Source of the DNA: Akkermansiaceae bacterium
GTDB lineage: Bacteria > Verrucomicrobiota > Verrucomicrobiia > Verrucomicrobiales > Akkermansiaceae
Direction of reading: 5' to 3'
Length of the DNA stretch: 45,701 nucleotides
Assembly: GCA_028822695.1 (NCBI GenBank)
Contig: JAPKDA010000007.1
Location: 1 to 45,701 of the forward strand
The position numbers were made by a program, and so were the translations under genes. The notes beneath the pieces are model-generated. The model saw only the letters and a program-made list of their open reading frames with translations. It was not told where the DNA came from and did not search any database. This document shows positions 23,283 to 33,505 of this stretch, piece after piece; within the stretch, counting starts at the first letter, position 1; every line of letters begins with the position of its first letter.

Positions 23283-25637
23283 CTAGTATTGGTAGTTCAA
23301 GTAGAAGTTGAACTGCCCACCTTTGTCCGACGCTGAATCGTCATCTTGCAAGGGAAGCGCATAATCCAAGGCTAGTGGGCCGAACGGCAGATTGAGGCGG
23401 AGCCCAAGACCAGCATCACTGTGCAGCCCGCCAACGTCGAACGACCATGAATCAGCACTGACAAAGCCCATGTCGTAGAACGCCGCACCGCGGATGTTCT
23501 CGATAATCGGGAAAGTCATTTCGGTAGAAACGAAGGCTGCAGTCTGACCACCAAGAACGTCTTCGGTCACCGGATCACGCGGACCAATGTCCCGGTATTC
23601 GAAACCACGAAGATTTCTGGAGCCACCAAGGAATTTCCGCTCAAAGATCGGCACTGTGCCGCCTCCGTGTGAATCGACCGTTTCATAAGATCCGTTCACA
23701 TTCACAATCATGTCCCACGGCAAACTCCAATGCTTCGATCCGCTGGCAGCGATCGAGTAGGTGTCCACATCGCCTCCCAGTGCGCCACCGGCCAACGTAA
23801 TCCCAACGTTCGCACGACCACCCTTGCGCGGTATGATGTTGCTGTCACGACTGTCGTAGGTGTAGGTCAGAGAGAGCGCACTCCGTAGATAGCTGCCGTC
23901 TTCCTTCGTGAAGAGTGAATCCGTAGCCAGACCATCCAAATCAACCGGGGGGATCGTATCAACATCCACATCGATATCTTCGATTCGGTATTCAGCCTTA
24001 ACGTATCCACGTCGGCCAAGCGGCTTACGAACAAAGAGGGCGGCCCCCGCAGAACCCTGAGTATAATTGTCACTCAGGAAGGAAAGGTCCCGGTAAAAAA
24101 GCTCACCACCCAGTGCCAGTCGGCGCCCCATGAACCACGGCTCGACCAACGATACTTTGAAATCCTTCCGCTTAGCACCCAACCGCAGCTGCGCGGCCAT
24201 CCTCTGACCTGCGCCCCTCATCCCCTTCCCCCATCCTTTGATGTCAAAGTTGGATTCCTCGACGTTGATGTAACCGACAATGTTGTCGATCGAACTGAAG
24301 CCCGCTCCAAAACTCAATTGGCCGGTCTTCTTCTCCCGCACGAGAATGTTGACGTCCCGGTAGCCGCTCTGGGCACTCGGGCTGGAAGTGACCTGCGTCT
24401 GATCAAAGTAGTTCAAGTTCTTCAGTCGGCGATCCGTGGTGTCCATTTCCACCGAGTTGAAGGGCTCGCCGGGCTTCATGGGAAGTTCCCGGCGGATGAC
24501 CCGGTCCTGGGTCTTCACGTTGCCCTCGATGTTCACCCGGCCCACCTTGGAGCGGCCTCCCTCGGTGACCTTGTAGAGAACGGAAATCAACCCCGGGCCC
24601 ACGTCACGAATGACAGGGCTGACAGTCGCATCGGCATGTCCTCGTGAACCATAGTAGCTCCGAATCATCCTCATGTCGTCCCGCACCTTCTTCGCCGAGT
24701 AGGCTTCGCCCGGATTCAGGCTCAACGCAGGATCCAGGTCAGCAGGAGTAAAGACGCTCATTTTTCCAAAACCCACGCTCTGCACAACATACTTCGTGCC
24801 CTCCTCAATGGTAATGACCAGGTCAACTCTTCCGTTGCTCACCGGCTGACGCTCAACGTTCGTAATCTTCGCACGGAGGTATCCGCTGTTGCGGTAGAAA
24901 TCCAGAACGCGGTCAAAGTCCGCCTCAAGTTCCGCAGGATCGATACGACCCGACTTGTTGATCCAAGACAACCAGTTCTTCTGCTTCGTCTCCATCTCAC
25001 GGCGGAGCTCCACATTCTTGAACACCGTGTTCCCAACAAAAGTGATTTTGCGAACCTCCCTCTTCGTGCCTTCGTCGATGACAAAAATCAAATCCGACAC
25101 GTCGGGACGGGCGGTCTCCTGCAATCGGTGCGTCACCAAAACATCCGGGTAACCGAAACCCCGATAATGCTCTTCGATATTCCGACGCGCGGCGAGGATC
25201 TCCACGTCACTCAAGGTGCCTCCAGCCTTCAGCTCACTCACACTCGCCAGCTTCTTCTCACTGAACACGCTCTGCCCGACAAAACCAACACCACCCAACA
25301 AGGGCCGCGTCACCACCTCCGCGATGAGCTTCAGCTTGTCGCCTACCGGCTCCGCCAAAAATCGAACGTCATCCACCAAGCCTGTCTCGTAGAGACGCTT
25401 GATGTCGTTATCCAAGAGCTCAGGGTCGTATTTCGAACCAACCTTAATACTCATGAAGTTCCGAAGACGTGCTTCATCAACTGTTTTAGGCCCTCGATAC
25501 TTAAAGACAATTGACGATACCGTCTTACCAGTGAAATCACCTTGCGCCTGCGCCTCGGATGGCCAAAGGACTACCCCTAAGACACAAAGGACCAAAAATA
25601 CTCGAACCAATCCTCCCCGGAAAAACTTTATTAACAT
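23283..25637 (-). CDS. bamA: Outer-membrane protein assembly factor BamA
   Basis: BamA is the core of the BAM machine, which folds beta-barrel proteins into the outer membrane. A signal peptide ends near SEAQAQ, followed by about five POTRA domains in the first half (for example VDEARLRNFMSIKVGSKYD, YRGFGYPDVLVTHRL, VFKNVELRREMETK, YYGSRGHADATVSPV, GNVKTQDRVIRRELPMKPGE). The C-terminal half is a Bac_surface_Ag barrel with the lid-loop motif LRGFEYRDIGPRDP and an aromatic last residue (Tyr). I prefer ATG 25637 because it gives a standard signal peptide; an ATG at 25673 would add 12 residues. It is convergent with ygfZ and divergent from tig. No ompH/skp, lpxD or fabZ is adjacent. Confidence 0.95.
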   Translation of the reverse strand: MLIKFFRGGLVRVFLVLCVLGVVLWPSEAQAQGDFTGKTVSSIVFKYRGPKTVDEARLRNFMSIKVGSKYDPELLDNDIKRLYETGLVDDVRFLAEPVGDKLKLIAEVVTRPLLGGVGFVGQSVFSEKKLASVSELKAGGTLSDVEILAARRNIEEHYRGFGYPDVLVTHRLQETARPDVSDLIFVIDEGTKREVRKITFVGNTVFKNVELRREMETKQKNWLSWINKSGRIDPAELEADFDRVLDFYRNSGYLRAKITNVERQPVSNGRVDLVITIEEGTKYVVQSVGFGKMSVFTPADLDPALSLNPGEAYSAKKVRDDMRMIRSYYGSRGHADATVSPVIRDVGPGLISVLYKVTEGGRSKVGRVNIEGNVKTQDRVIRRELPMKPGEPFNSVEMDTTDRRLKNLNYFDQTQVTSSPSAQSGYRDVNILVREKKTGQLSFGAGFSSIDNIVGYINVEESNFDIKGWGKGMRGAGQRMAAQLRLGAKRKDFKVSLVEPWFMGRRLALGGELFYRDLSFLSDNYTQGSAGAALFVRKPLGRRGYVKAEYRIEDIDVDVDTIPPVDLDGLATDSLFTKEDGSYLRSALSLTYTYDSRDSNIIPRKGGRANVGITLAGGALGGDVDTYSIAASGSKHWSLPWDMIVNVNGSYETVDSHGGGTVPIFERKFLGGSRNLRGFEYRDIGPRDPVTEDVLGGQTAAFVSTEMTFPIIENIRGAAFYDMGFVSADSWSFDVGGLHSDAGLGLRLNLPFGPLALDYALPLQDDDSASDKGGQFNFYLNYQY

Positions 25638-25756
25638 GAGCGTGACGTAAGCTGCTGAACTCTGCCCCATCACACTCTCCAGCCCCTGTTCTCGTCAAGG
25701 TCAATACCTACAAAATATCATGGTTTCTTTTAAAAAACACCTCGCGGTCCTCTCCC

Positions 25757-25785
25757 TTGACCAGCCCCCAACTCCCAACTAGCGT
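25757..25785 (+). promoter_or_regulatory. Possible sigma-70 promoter for tig-clpP-clpX
   Basis: TTGACC (25757-25762) and TAGCGT (25780-25785) are spaced by 17 bp and lie 45 bp upstream of the tig ATG. The -10 match is weak. It is a pattern guess in the divergent bamA-tig region and has not been tested. Confidence 0.25.
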
Positions 25786-25830
25786 TCCGCCCCCCGAGCC
25801 CCACATAATAGCACTTAACAAATTTCCACT

Positions 25831-27162
25831 ATGAATATCACGGTCGAGAAACAACCAAACTGCCTGGCCCGAATCCAGGTCGAAGTCCCCGCCGACGCGG
25901 TCACCGGTGAACGCCAGCAAATCGTTCAATCCTTCAGTAAACAGGCTAAGATCCCCGGCTTCCGCCCCGGCAAGATCCCCACCAAGGTCATCGAGAAGCG
26001 CTACGCCGCCGAAATTAAGGAGGAATTGGAGGCCCGCCTCGTCAAACAAGGCTACGATGAAGCCATCCGTAAGGAGGAACTCAGAGTCCTCGACGCCAAA
26101 GAGCCCGAAAAGACGGATCACCTCCCCGACGGCGGATTCAATTTCACCTCCAGCCTCGTCCTCGCTCCGGAGTTCGAACTCCCAGACTACAAGTCGATTA
26201 CAATTGAAATTCCAGATCGCGCGATCGGTGACGAAGATGTCGATCGCGAACTGGAGCAAGTCAGAACCCGCTTCGCCGACTTCAGCGACATCACCGATCG
26301 CGGCCTCGCTGAGGGCGATTTCGGCATCATCGATTACCAAGGCTCCTCCGAGGGCACCCCGCTCGAGGAACTCCTTGGCGAAAAAGCCGGCTATCTCGGC
26401 AAAGGAGAGAGCTTTTGGCTGAAAATGGACGAGGAGTCCTTCCTCCCAGGTTTTTCAAAAGAATTGGAAGGTGCAACAACCGACGATGAGCGTGAATTTA
26501 AAGTCACCGTCCCGGACGACTTCCCCCTTGAAGATATCCGCGGCAAGGAAATCGACTATTCCGTGAAGGTCACCGCTATCAAGGAACAGATCCTGCCCGA
26601 ACTCACCGACGAACTCGCCGCCCAAATCATCCCCGGCAAAACGGTGGATGAACTGCGCGACATCATCAAAGAGCAGCTCGACTCCCAATTCGACCGTCAA
26701 CTGCAAGAACTCAAGGTCAACCAACTCGTCGAGAAACTCTCCCAGTCCGTCGAGTTCGATCTCCCCGAAGACATCCTCACCTCCGAGACTCAAGTCCAAG
26801 CCGATGAAATGGTCGAGCGGGGCGTGCAACAAGGTATGAGCGAAGAGCAAATCAACGCCCAACAAGCAGAGCTCTTCGCCGCAGCGGGTCAGAGAGCCAG
26901 GCTCAACCTCAAAACCGACTTCATCCTCCAGGAAATATCCACCAAGGAGGAGATCAAGGTCACCGAGGGAGAGCTCACCGAACGCATTCAGGCCATGGCC
27001 CAACAGTCGAAGAAGCCGTTCAAGAGCGTTGTCAAGGAGCTACAAAAATCCGGACGCCTCCGTAGCCTCCAACACTCCATGCTCCTCAGTAAGACCATTG
27101 ACTTCCTGCTCGAAGGCGCGAATGTCCAAACCATCTCCGCAGACAAACAAGAAAATGAGTAA
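25831..27162 (+). CDS. tig: Trigger factor
   Basis: This ribosome-associated chaperone has peptidyl-prolyl isomerase activity and meets nascent chains at the exit tunnel. The N-terminal ribosome-binding domain has the GFRPGKIP signature (residues 43-50). The FKBP-like middle domain spans about 155-245 ([29 protein letters not shown]) and the long C-terminal helical arm follows (for example [20 protein letters not shown]). At 443 residues it has normal length. Its stop overlaps the clpP start by 8 bp, giving the conserved tig-clpP-clpX order. Confidence 0.97.
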   Translation: MNITVEKQPNCLARIQVEVPADAVTGERQQIVQSFSKQAKIPGFRPGKIPTKVIEKRYAAEIKEELEARLVKQGYDEAIRKEELRVLDAKEPEKTDHLPDGGFNFTSSLVLAPEFELPDYKSITIEIPDRAIGDEDVDRELEQVRTRFADFSDITDRGLAEGDFGIIDYQGSSEGTPLEELLGEKAGYLGKGESFWLKMDEESFLPGFSKELEGATTDDEREFKVTVPDDFPLEDIRGKEIDYSVKVTAIKEQILPELTDELAAQIIPGKTVDELRDIIKEQLDSQFDRQLQELKVNQLVEKLSQSVEFDLPEDILTSETQVQADEMVERGVQQGMSEEQINAQQAELFAAAGQRARLNLKTDFILQEISTKEEIKVTEGELTERIQAMAQQSKKPFKSVVKELQKSGRLRSLQHSMLLSKTIDFLLEGANVQTISADKQENE

Positions 27163-27826
27163 TTCCTCCCAAATTCCCGCCCCGCAGAACAACCATTTCG
27201 TCCCCACTGTCATCGAACAGGACGGACGAGGGGAGCGGGCCTTCGACATCTACTCGCGTCTCCTCAAGGACCGCATCGTCTTCATCGGAACTCCGATCGA
27301 TGACTTCGTGGCAAACTCCGTCATTGCGCAACTGCTCTTCCTGCAAATGTCGGACCCCAAGAAGGACATCCACATCTACATCAACTCCCCCGGTGGCTCG
27401 GTCACCGCGGGACTGGCGATCTACGACACCATGCAGTTCGTCACCTGCGACGTGAACACCTACTGCATTGGCATCGCCGCCTCCATGGGCGCCGTGCTTC
27501 TGACCGCCGGCACAAAGGGCAAGCGCTTCTGCCTTCCCAACTCGCATGTCATGATCCACCAGGTCTCCGGTGGAGCGCAGGGCACCGCTTCCGACGTCGA
27601 ACGAACCATCGAGTTCATGTTCAACCTCAAGAAGAAGCTCAACCTCATCCTCTCCGAGCACACCGGCAAAACCACCGAACAGGTCGAAATCGACGCCGAC
27701 CGCGACAACTACATGTCCGCGGAAGAGGCCACGGAATACGGGCTCGTGGACAAAGTTCTCGAAAACCGCAAGGAACTCGCGGACGACGACAGCGACAAAG
27801 AATCCGAGAATAATGCGGGCGAATAG
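27155..27826 (+). CDS. clpP: ATP-dependent Clp protease proteolytic subunit
   Basis: This serine peptidase forms the tetradecameric barrel that degrades substrates unfolded by ClpX. The catalytic triad is seen as Ser110 in [11 protein letters not shown], His135 in [13 protein letters not shown] and Asp184 in [18 protein letters not shown]. Further markers are the [17 protein letters not shown] oxyanion region and the Ile/Leu-rich handle helix. The ATG at 27155 lies within the end of tig and gives 223 residues; the longer frame from 27029 is in the tig coding region and has no ClpP similarity. The acidic C-terminal tail ([15 protein letters not shown]) is longer than in E. coli. Confidence 0.97.
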   Translation: MSNSSQIPAPQNNHFVPTVIEQDGRGERAFDIYSRLLKDRIVFIGTPIDDFVANSVIAQLLFLQMSDPKKDIHIYINSPGGSVTAGLAIYDTMQFVTCDVNTYCIGIAASMGAVLLTAGTKGKRFCLPNSHVMIHQVSGGAQGTASDVERTIEFMFNLKKKLNLILSEHTGKTTEQVEIDADRDNYMSAEEATEYGLVDKVLENRKELADDDSDKESENNAGE

Positions 27827-27876
27827 CGGCATTCCCTGTTAAATTCATCCATTCCCCAACAATCTGACTCTTTCCT

Positions 27877-29151
27877 ATGGCTCGTGCTTCCAACCTAACG
27901 ATGTGTTCATTCTGTGGCAAAAGCCACTCCGAGGTCAAAAAGCTCATCGCTGGCCCGGGCGTCTACATCTGCAATGAATGCATCGAGGTCTGCTCCACGA
28001 TCCTCGAAAAGGAACTGACCGACGATGGCACTTCGGAATTGAGCCGTAGCGCAATTCCCACGCGGGACATCCCCACACCTGCTGAAATTCGCAGCCGCCT
28101 CGACGAATACGTCATCGGCCAGGAACACGCCAAGAAGGTCCTCTCGGTCGCAGTCTATAATCACTACCAGCGCCTCCACCAGGATCACTCCAATGCTCCC
28201 GAGGAACTGGCCGACGTGGAAATCGAAAAATCGAACATCCTCCTCCTCGGCCCCACCGGGTCCGGAAAAACACTACTGGCTCGCACCCTCGCGCGGGTCC
28301 TCGACGTTCCCTTCTGCATCGTCGACGCCACCACCCTGACCGAAGCCGGCTACGTTGGTGAGGACGTCGAGAATATCATTCTGAGATTGCTCCAGGCATC
28401 CGACTTCGATGTCGAGCGTGCCGAACAAGGAATCATCTACGTCGACGAGATCGATAAGATCGGTCGCAAGACCGAGAACGTCTCCATCACTCGCGACGTC
28501 TCCGGTGAAGGCGTGCAGCAAGCCCTCCTCAAAATCCTCGAGGGAACCGTCTGCAACGTCCCACCTCAAGGCGGGCGCAAGCACCCCCAGCAGGAATACA
28601 TTCAGGTCAACACCGAGCGCATCCTCTTCGTCTGTGGCGGCGCCTTCATCGGCCTGGAAGACGTCGTCCGCCGCCGTCTCGGCCGCAACGTCCTCGGCTT
28701 CCAATCTACCAAGCAGCAAACCGAAGACGCCAAGACACCGGCCAACCTCCTCGAAAAAGCTCAACCGGAAGACCTCCTCCACTTCGGTCTCATCCCCGAG
28801 TTCATCGGTCGTCTCCCCGTCCACTCCGCCCTGCGGAAACTGGCCGAAGACGAATTGATCCAAATTCTCACCGAGCCAAAGAACGCACTCGTCAAACAGT
28901 ATCAGAAGCAACTCGCCCTGAACGGCGTGAAGCTCAAAATCACCCGTGACGCCCTCCGAGCCCTCGCCGAGGAAGCGGTCAAACGCGGCACCGGCGCTCG
29001 CGCCCTCCGCTCGATCTTCGAGCACATCATGCTCGATATCATGTATGAAATCCCCTCCCGCGATGACGTCGAGTCCGTCACCATCAATCGCGGCGTGGTG
29101 GAAGGCACCAAGCCCCCCACCATCAAGAAGAAGCGAGCCGACGCAGCATGA
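27877..29151 (+). CDS. clpX: ATP-dependent Clp protease ATP-binding subunit ClpX
   Basis: This AAA+ unfoldase feeds substrates to ClpP. The N-terminal zinc-binding domain has four Cys (C10, C13, C32, C35). The AAA+ core shows Walker A GPTGSGKT (125-132), the pore loop GYVG (158-161), Walker B IIYVDEID, a sensor-2 style GARALRSI, and an LGF tripeptide in GRNVLGFQ, the place of the ClpP-docking IGF loop. At 424 residues it is normal. It begins 50 bp after clpP. Confidence 0.97.
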   Translation: MARASNLTMCSFCGKSHSEVKKLIAGPGVYICNECIEVCSTILEKELTDDGTSELSRSAIPTRDIPTPAEIRSRLDEYVIGQEHAKKVLSVAVYNHYQRLHQDHSNAPEELADVEIEKSNILLLGPTGSGKTLLARTLARVLDVPFCIVDATTLTEAGYVGEDVENIILRLLQASDFDVERAEQGIIYVDEIDKIGRKTENVSITRDVSGEGVQQALLKILEGTVCNVPPQGGRKHPQQEYIQVNTERILFVCGGAFIGLEDVVRRRLGRNVLGFQSTKQQTEDAKTPANLLEKAQPEDLLHFGLIPEFIGRLPVHSALRKLAEDELIQILTEPKNALVKQYQKQLALNGVKLKITRDALRALAEEAVKRGTGARALRSIFEHIMLDIMYEIPSRDDVESVTINRGVVEGTKPPTIKKKRADAA

Positions 29152-29251
29152 GTGGGGGGAGCACAGCCGTCTCGCCTGTGAATTCTGTTTCCCAAACATC
29201 CTCCCTCATTTCCACATTCCCCATCGGCCCGTCCCATGCTTGATTCCCTGC

Positions 29252-30475
29252 ATGCGACGTCTGCTTCCTCTCCTCCTCGGCCCAAGCCTCTGCCTCGGCC
29301 AGGAACCCGCGCTTCTGCCTGACGATGGTCAGGGCTACCAACACGTCGAGCGCTTCATCCAAATCCTCGAGAAGGTCCGCGAGAACCATCCCGATCCGGA
29401 CAGCGTCAGCTACGAGCGCCTCGTCAACCACGCCCTCGAAGGAATGCTCGGATCACTCGACAAGTTCTCCGCATTCTATCACCCCGAGACCTACGCCTAC
29501 ATCTCCGAGGAGAAAGGACAACCCGAGATCCCCGGCCTCGGTCTGACTCTCACCAAGAGCGACAAATTCCTCTCCGTCGCCGCGGTCCGTACCGGATCAC
29601 CCGCTTCCCGAGCCAAGATTGTCCCCGGTGATCGCATCCTCAAAATTCGCGAGGAAGAGGTGGGAGAACTCAGCCTCCGCGACGCTCTCCTCAAAATGGG
29701 CGGCCAACCCGGCGAAGCGGTCAAGCTCACGCTGCGACACAAAGGCGATCATCGAGACAACGAAGTCACCCTCCTCCGGACCGTCGTCAAACAGGAGGCC
29801 ATCACCGACGCCCTCATTCTCGAACGCAGTAGTGAGAAAAAAGTCGGCTACATCCACCTCGCCGAGTTCACCGCCCCCTCCCACCGTGAATTGGAAGCCG
29901 CCCTCGACGACTTGGAAGACAAAGGCATGAAATCCCTCATCTTCGACCTTCGCGGCAACCCCGGAGGCCTGCTCAACATCTCCGTCGAAATCCTCGGCGA
30001 GTTCCTCCCTCCCTCCACCGAAGTCGTCTTCACCCGAGGCCGCAATCCCGCGCACAGCTCCGACCCACTCAAGACCCCCGACCGCCAACGCAAAAAACGC
30101 GACTACCCCATCGCGGTCCTGATCGACAACGGCTCCGCCAGCGCCTCCGAGCTGGTCTCCGGCGCCCTCCAAGACCTGAAGCGCGCCACGATCGTCGGCG
30201 AAACCAGCTACGGCAAAGGCTCCGTGCAACAGATCATGCCCATGGGCAACGGCACCGCCCTCCGCCTCACCATCGCGAAATACCACACCCCCTCCGGCTC
30301 CACACCACATGAAGTCGGCATCACCCCCGACGTCGCCATCGAAATCTCCCAAGACGATCGCGATCTCCTCAACCTCTGGCGCCGCCGCGATTCACTCACT
30401 CCCGAAGAGGCCGGCAAACTCGGAACATGGAAAGACCCCGTCCTTTCCGCCGCCCTCGCGGAACTCGCCAAGTAG
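29252..30475 (+). CDS. S41-family C-terminal processing peptidase
   Basis: This is a periplasmic tail-specific protease of the CtpA/Prc type. A signal peptide (MRRLLPLLLGPSLCLG) is followed by an N-terminal helical part, a PDZ domain (about residues 92-170, GLGLTL to LRHKG) and the peptidase core. The catalytic dyad is Ser297 in NGSASASELVSGAL and Lys322 in ETSYGKGSVQ, 25 residues apart as in CtpA enzymes. The frame extends upstream into clpX, but ATG 29252 gives the signal peptide. Length is 407 residues. Substrates are unknown; lipoprotein and cell-wall-enzyme processing are typical roles. Confidence 0.94.
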   Translation: MRRLLPLLLGPSLCLGQEPALLPDDGQGYQHVERFIQILEKVRENHPDPDSVSYERLVNHALEGMLGSLDKFSAFYHPETYAYISEEKGQPEIPGLGLTLTKSDKFLSVAAVRTGSPASRAKIVPGDRILKIREEEVGELSLRDALLKMGGQPGEAVKLTLRHKGDHRDNEVTLLRTVVKQEAITDALILERSSEKKVGYIHLAEFTAPSHRELEAALDDLEDKGMKSLIFDLRGNPGGLLNISVEILGEFLPPSTEVVFTRGRNPAHSSDPLKTPDRQRKKRDYPIAVLIDNGSASASELVSGALQDLKRATIVGETSYGKGSVQQIMPMGNGTALRLTIAKYHTPSGSTPHEVGITPDVAIEISQDDRDLLNLWRRRDSLTPEEAGKLGTWKDPVLSAALAELAK

Positions 30476-30500
30476 CACCTGCCCTCAACGACTTCACCCC

Positions 30501-31511
30501 GTGACAATACTCGCCCTCGAAACCTCCTGCGACGAATCCGCTGCAGCAATCCTGCAAGGCGACACCCATCCACCCGCCCTGCTCGCCTCTCTGATCTCTT
30601 CGCAAATCGACCTCCACCGCGCCTACGGCGGAGTCGTTCCCGAACTCGCCTCTCGCAACCACGCTCTCCGCCTCCACCCCCTCGTCGCCCAAACCCTCGA
30701 CGCTGCCGGCCTCTCCATTCACGACATCGATGCCTTCGCTGCCACCCGCGGTCCCGGCCTCGCCTCCTCTCTCCTTGTCGGCCACTCCATGGCCAAAGCC
30801 CTCGCCCTCGCCTCCGGCAAACCCTTCCTCTCCGTCAACCACATGGAAGGCCATCTCCTCTCACCGTTCATCGAATCCGACGCAGCACCTCCCCCACACC
30901 TGGCCCTCGTCGTTTCCGGCGGACACACCCTCCTCATCCACGTCGAGGGCACCGGCCAATACAAACGCCTCGGCACGACCATCGATGACGCTGCCGGTGA
31001 AGCCTTTGACAAAGTCGGCCGCCTCCTCGGCCTTCCCTACCCCGGCGGCCCCGAGATCGAACGCCTCGCGAAAGACGGCGACCCAGCCGCCTACGCCTTT
31101 CCACGCTCTACCCCCGGAGACCTCGACTTCTCTTTCTCCGGACTGAAAACAGCGGTGCTCTACACCACTCAAAAGCTCGACGACCCCTCCCAACACACCG
31201 CCGATCTCGCCGCCTCCTTTCAAGCTGCCGTCCTCGATGTCCTCGTCTCCCGAACCATTGCCGCCGCCCGCAGAGCCGGCGTGAAACTCGTCAGCCTCTC
31301 CGGCGGCGTCAGCTGCAACAAGGCCCTCCGCCACGCACTCGCCCAAGCCTGCGCCGCAGCAGGCCTCGACTTCCATCCCTGCTCCTCCTCCCTCTCCACG
31401 GACAACGCCGCCATGATCGGCTACGCGGCCTGGCTTCATCTTCGCCAAGGCGACTCCAGCTCACTCTCCGAAGACATCGACCCGAACCTGCCCCTGGTCG
31501 CCACTTCCTGA
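30501..31511 (+). CDS. tsaD: tRNA N6-adenosine threonylcarbamoyltransferase
   Basis: TsaD transfers the threonylcarbamoyl group onto A37 of ANN-decoding tRNAs, with TsaB and TsaE. The N-terminus LALETSCDESAAAIL is diagnostic. The ASKHA fold shows the metal site HMEGH, GGVVPELASRNH, LVVSGGHTLL, GEAFDKVGRLLGLPYPGGP, FSFSGLKTAV, GGVSCNKALR and STDNAAMIGYA. The start is GTG 30501, right at the conserved N-terminus, giving 336 residues. It follows the S41 protease by 25 bp and precedes the HAD gene by 3 bp. tsaB and tsaE are not in the window. Confidence 0.97.
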   Translation: MTILALETSCDESAAAILQGDTHPPALLASLISSQIDLHRAYGGVVPELASRNHALRLHPLVAQTLDAAGLSIHDIDAFAATRGPGLASSLLVGHSMAKALALASGKPFLSVNHMEGHLLSPFIESDAAPPPHLALVVSGGHTLLIHVEGTGQYKRLGTTIDDAAGEAFDKVGRLLGLPYPGGPEIERLAKDGDPAAYAFPRSTPGDLDFSFSGLKTAVLYTTQKLDDPSQHTADLAASFQAAVLDVLVSRTIAAARRAGVKLVSLSGGVSCNKALRHALAQACAAAGLDFHPCSSSLSTDNAAMIGYAAWLHLRQGDSSSLSEDIDPNLPLVATS

Positions 31512-31514
31512 GTC

Positions 31515-32159
31515 ATGCGCTACCAGGCCCTCATCTTCGACTTCGATGGCACCATCGCCGACACCCTCCAAGCAGGAATCTCCATCTACAACAACATCGC
31601 CGCCGAGAACGGCTTTCGACAACTCGCTGGAGATGAGATCAACACGATCCGGAACATGGACATCCGCAGCGCCCTCACCCGCCTCAACATCCCAAAACTC
31701 CGCGTCCCTCTCCTCCTCGCTAAGGCTCGCCGCATGCTCAAGAGCGACATCACCAACATCCCGCTCATCGACGGCATCACCGAAACCCTGATGGAACTCC
31801 GCTCCAACGTGGACCGATTCGGCATCCTCACCTCCAACGCCACCGAGAACGTCGAAGCTTTCCTCGAGCTCCACGGACTCCGCGACCTCTTCACCTTCAT
31901 CAGCTCCACCTCCTCCCTCTCCGGAAAGTCCAAACACCTCCGCTCCATCGCCCGGACCTTTTCCATGAACCCCTCCCGCATGCTCTACGTCGGAGACGAG
32001 ATCCGCGACATTCACGCCGCAAAAAAAGCAGGCATCGACATCGTTGCCGTCACTTGGGGATTCAACTCCCGCGACGCCCTCGCCGCCGAACAACCCCACT
32101 ATCTCGTCAATACTCCCGCCGAACTCCTCGCCGTCGCCGGCGCCTCGGCATCCTCCTGA
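31515..32159 (+). CDS. HAD-family phosphatase (phosphoglycolate phosphatase-like)
   Basis: This is a haloacid dehalogenase-type phosphohydrolase. Motif I is FDFDGTIADT (nucleophile and acid Asp), motif II is LTSNATENV, motif III Lys is in SGKSKHL, and motif IV is VGDEIRDIHAAKKAG. The helical cap between motifs I and II fits the C1-cap group with Gph. At 214 residues it is normal. The substrate is not determined by sequence; phosphoglycolate or a small sugar phosphate is likely. It lies 3 bp after tsaD and is probably co-transcribed. Confidence 0.88.
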   Translation: MRYQALIFDFDGTIADTLQAGISIYNNIAAENGFRQLAGDEINTIRNMDIRSALTRLNIPKLRVPLLLAKARRMLKSDITNIPLIDGITETLMELRSNVDRFGILTSNATENVEAFLELHGLRDLFTFISSTSSLSGKSKHLRSIARTFSMNPSRMLYVGDEIRDIHAAKKAGIDIVAVTWGFNSRDALAAEQPHYLVNTPAELLAVAGASASS

Positions 32160-32275
32160 TATCTCCCCCTATTGGCCCGGGAATCCTGATGATTCAGAAT
32201 CTTCCTATCCTTGAACTTACTCACAGAATCCGCTAAACCCGTCCTGACCGACGACAATCCCAACCCGCATTGCAT

Positions 32276-33454
32276 ATGAGCGACGACACCCCTCCACCAA
32301 CATCAGCCCCCACTCCCGCCGGAAACCAGAATCTCATCATCGGACTCGTTCTCGGCGCCGCCGTCCTCCTCCTCTTCATCCTCGCCCTCAATATGAGGGA
32401 CAAGGGCATCGGCGTCACCGGCGGAGCGCCTTCCGAAGTCGAGACTCTCCGCAAGGAACTCAAGAACCGCAGAAGCTTCATCAACGAAGAGCGCCGCCGC
32501 ATGGGCCTCCCCCCTCTCGGTGACGAAGTCGCCGGTCAGTCAGTCGAAGCACTAGCCGCCCGCATCAACAACGACTCCACCGACCTCGTCACCATGGTGC
32601 GCCAAATGCAGATCCTCCTCGCCGAGAAGGAGCAGCGCCTCGCCGGGGCCGACACCACCTTTGCCGCGCTCACCAGACAAAACACCGACCTCCTCACTCA
32701 GGTTGCCCAACTGCAGGGATCCGCCCAAGACGCCGAATCCCTCCGCATCCGCCTTGCCAAGGCCCAGTCGCTCTACGAGACCGCACAAGAACGCATTGCT
32801 GACCTCCAGGAACAAATCGCCGGCACACCCATAAAATCCGAAATGGACAAGCTGCGCCAACAACTCGAAAACACTCTCGCCAACCGCGACAAACTGCAAA
32901 CGGAAGTCGTCGTTCTTCGCGACGAATCGAAGACCCTCCGCGCCGAGAACAACGAGCTCCGCTACGAACTTCAGAAGACCCGCGCCGAACTCAGCCGCAC
33001 CCGACTCTTCGTCGACTCCGCGGACAAACTCCCCGCAGCGGCCAAGGCCCTCTTCGTTCGCCTCGCCGAGCTCGAAACACTCAATGGCCCTGAACTTGCT
33101 GCCGAATACGCGAAAATCGGAACCCAACTCAAGGCTCGCGTCCTCGATACCATCGACTTCCAATCCGGATCCTCCCGCATCAACCTCGACAAGGCTCAGG
33201 AAACCCGGCTCACGGTGCAGGCTTCAGGAGAGAAGTCCTTCTTCCTCATCGTCGGCTACGCCTCCAAAACCGGCGACTTCCAAACCAACCAGAAACTCTC
33301 TGCAGAACGCGCCACCACCATCGCTTCCGTGGTCGACTTCAATAAAAAGTCCACCCAGAACGTCCAAGCCGTCTTCCTCAGCCAAACCGATCGCTTCTCA
33401 CCGACCGACGTCCAGAAGAACCACATCTGCGAGATCTGGGAAATCCAGGAGTAA
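32276..33454 (+). CDS. Membrane-anchored coiled-coil protein with OmpA-like C-terminal domain
   Basis: This 392-residue protein has a short Pro/Thr-rich cytoplasmic N-terminus, one transmembrane helix (about 19-41, NLIIGLVLGAAVLLLFIL), a long periplasmic coiled coil (about 50-245, many EKEQRL, ESLRIRL and ELRYELQKTR heptads) and a C-terminal domain of about 110 residues. That domain resembles OmpA-like/MotB folds: DTIDFQSGSSRINLDKAQ, then FFLIVGYASKTGDFQTNQKL and SAERATTIASVV. This resembles peptidoglycan-binding proteins tethered to the inner membrane rather than an outer-membrane porin. The classical Asp and Arg of the DAP-binding site are not clearly conserved, so cell-wall binding is uncertain. 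ATG 32276 is chosen over a TTG two codons upstream. Confidence 0.75.
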   Translation: MSDDTPPPTSAPTPAGNQNLIIGLVLGAAVLLLFILALNMRDKGIGVTGGAPSEVETLRKELKNRRSFINEERRRMGLPPLGDEVAGQSVEALAARINNDSTDLVTMVRQMQILLAEKEQRLAGADTTFAALTRQNTDLLTQVAQLQGSAQDAESLRIRLAKAQSLYETAQERIADLQEQIAGTPIKSEMDKLRQQLENTLANRDKLQTEVVVLRDESKTLRAENNELRYELQKTRAELSRTRLFVDSADKLPAAAKALFVRLAELETLNGPELAAEYAKIGTQLKARVLDTIDFQSGSSRINLDKAQETRLTVQASGEKSFFLIVGYASKTGDFQTNQKLSAERATTIASVVDFNKKSTQNVQAVFLSQTDRFSPTDVQKNHICEIWEIQE

Positions 33455-33505
33455 TAACCCTCGAGCTGGTTTTAACATCTGAAGGTAAGGGAGACATTGC
33501 CCCCC

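Noticed and set aside
27029-27154. Upstream extension of the clpP frame
   Set aside because: It lies within tig in another frame and shows no ClpP similarity; ATG 27155 gives a normal N-terminus.
28946-29251. Upstream extension of the S41 protease frame
   Set aside because: It overlaps clpX and is Ser/Pro-rich shadow sequence. ATG 29252 starts a clear signal peptide.
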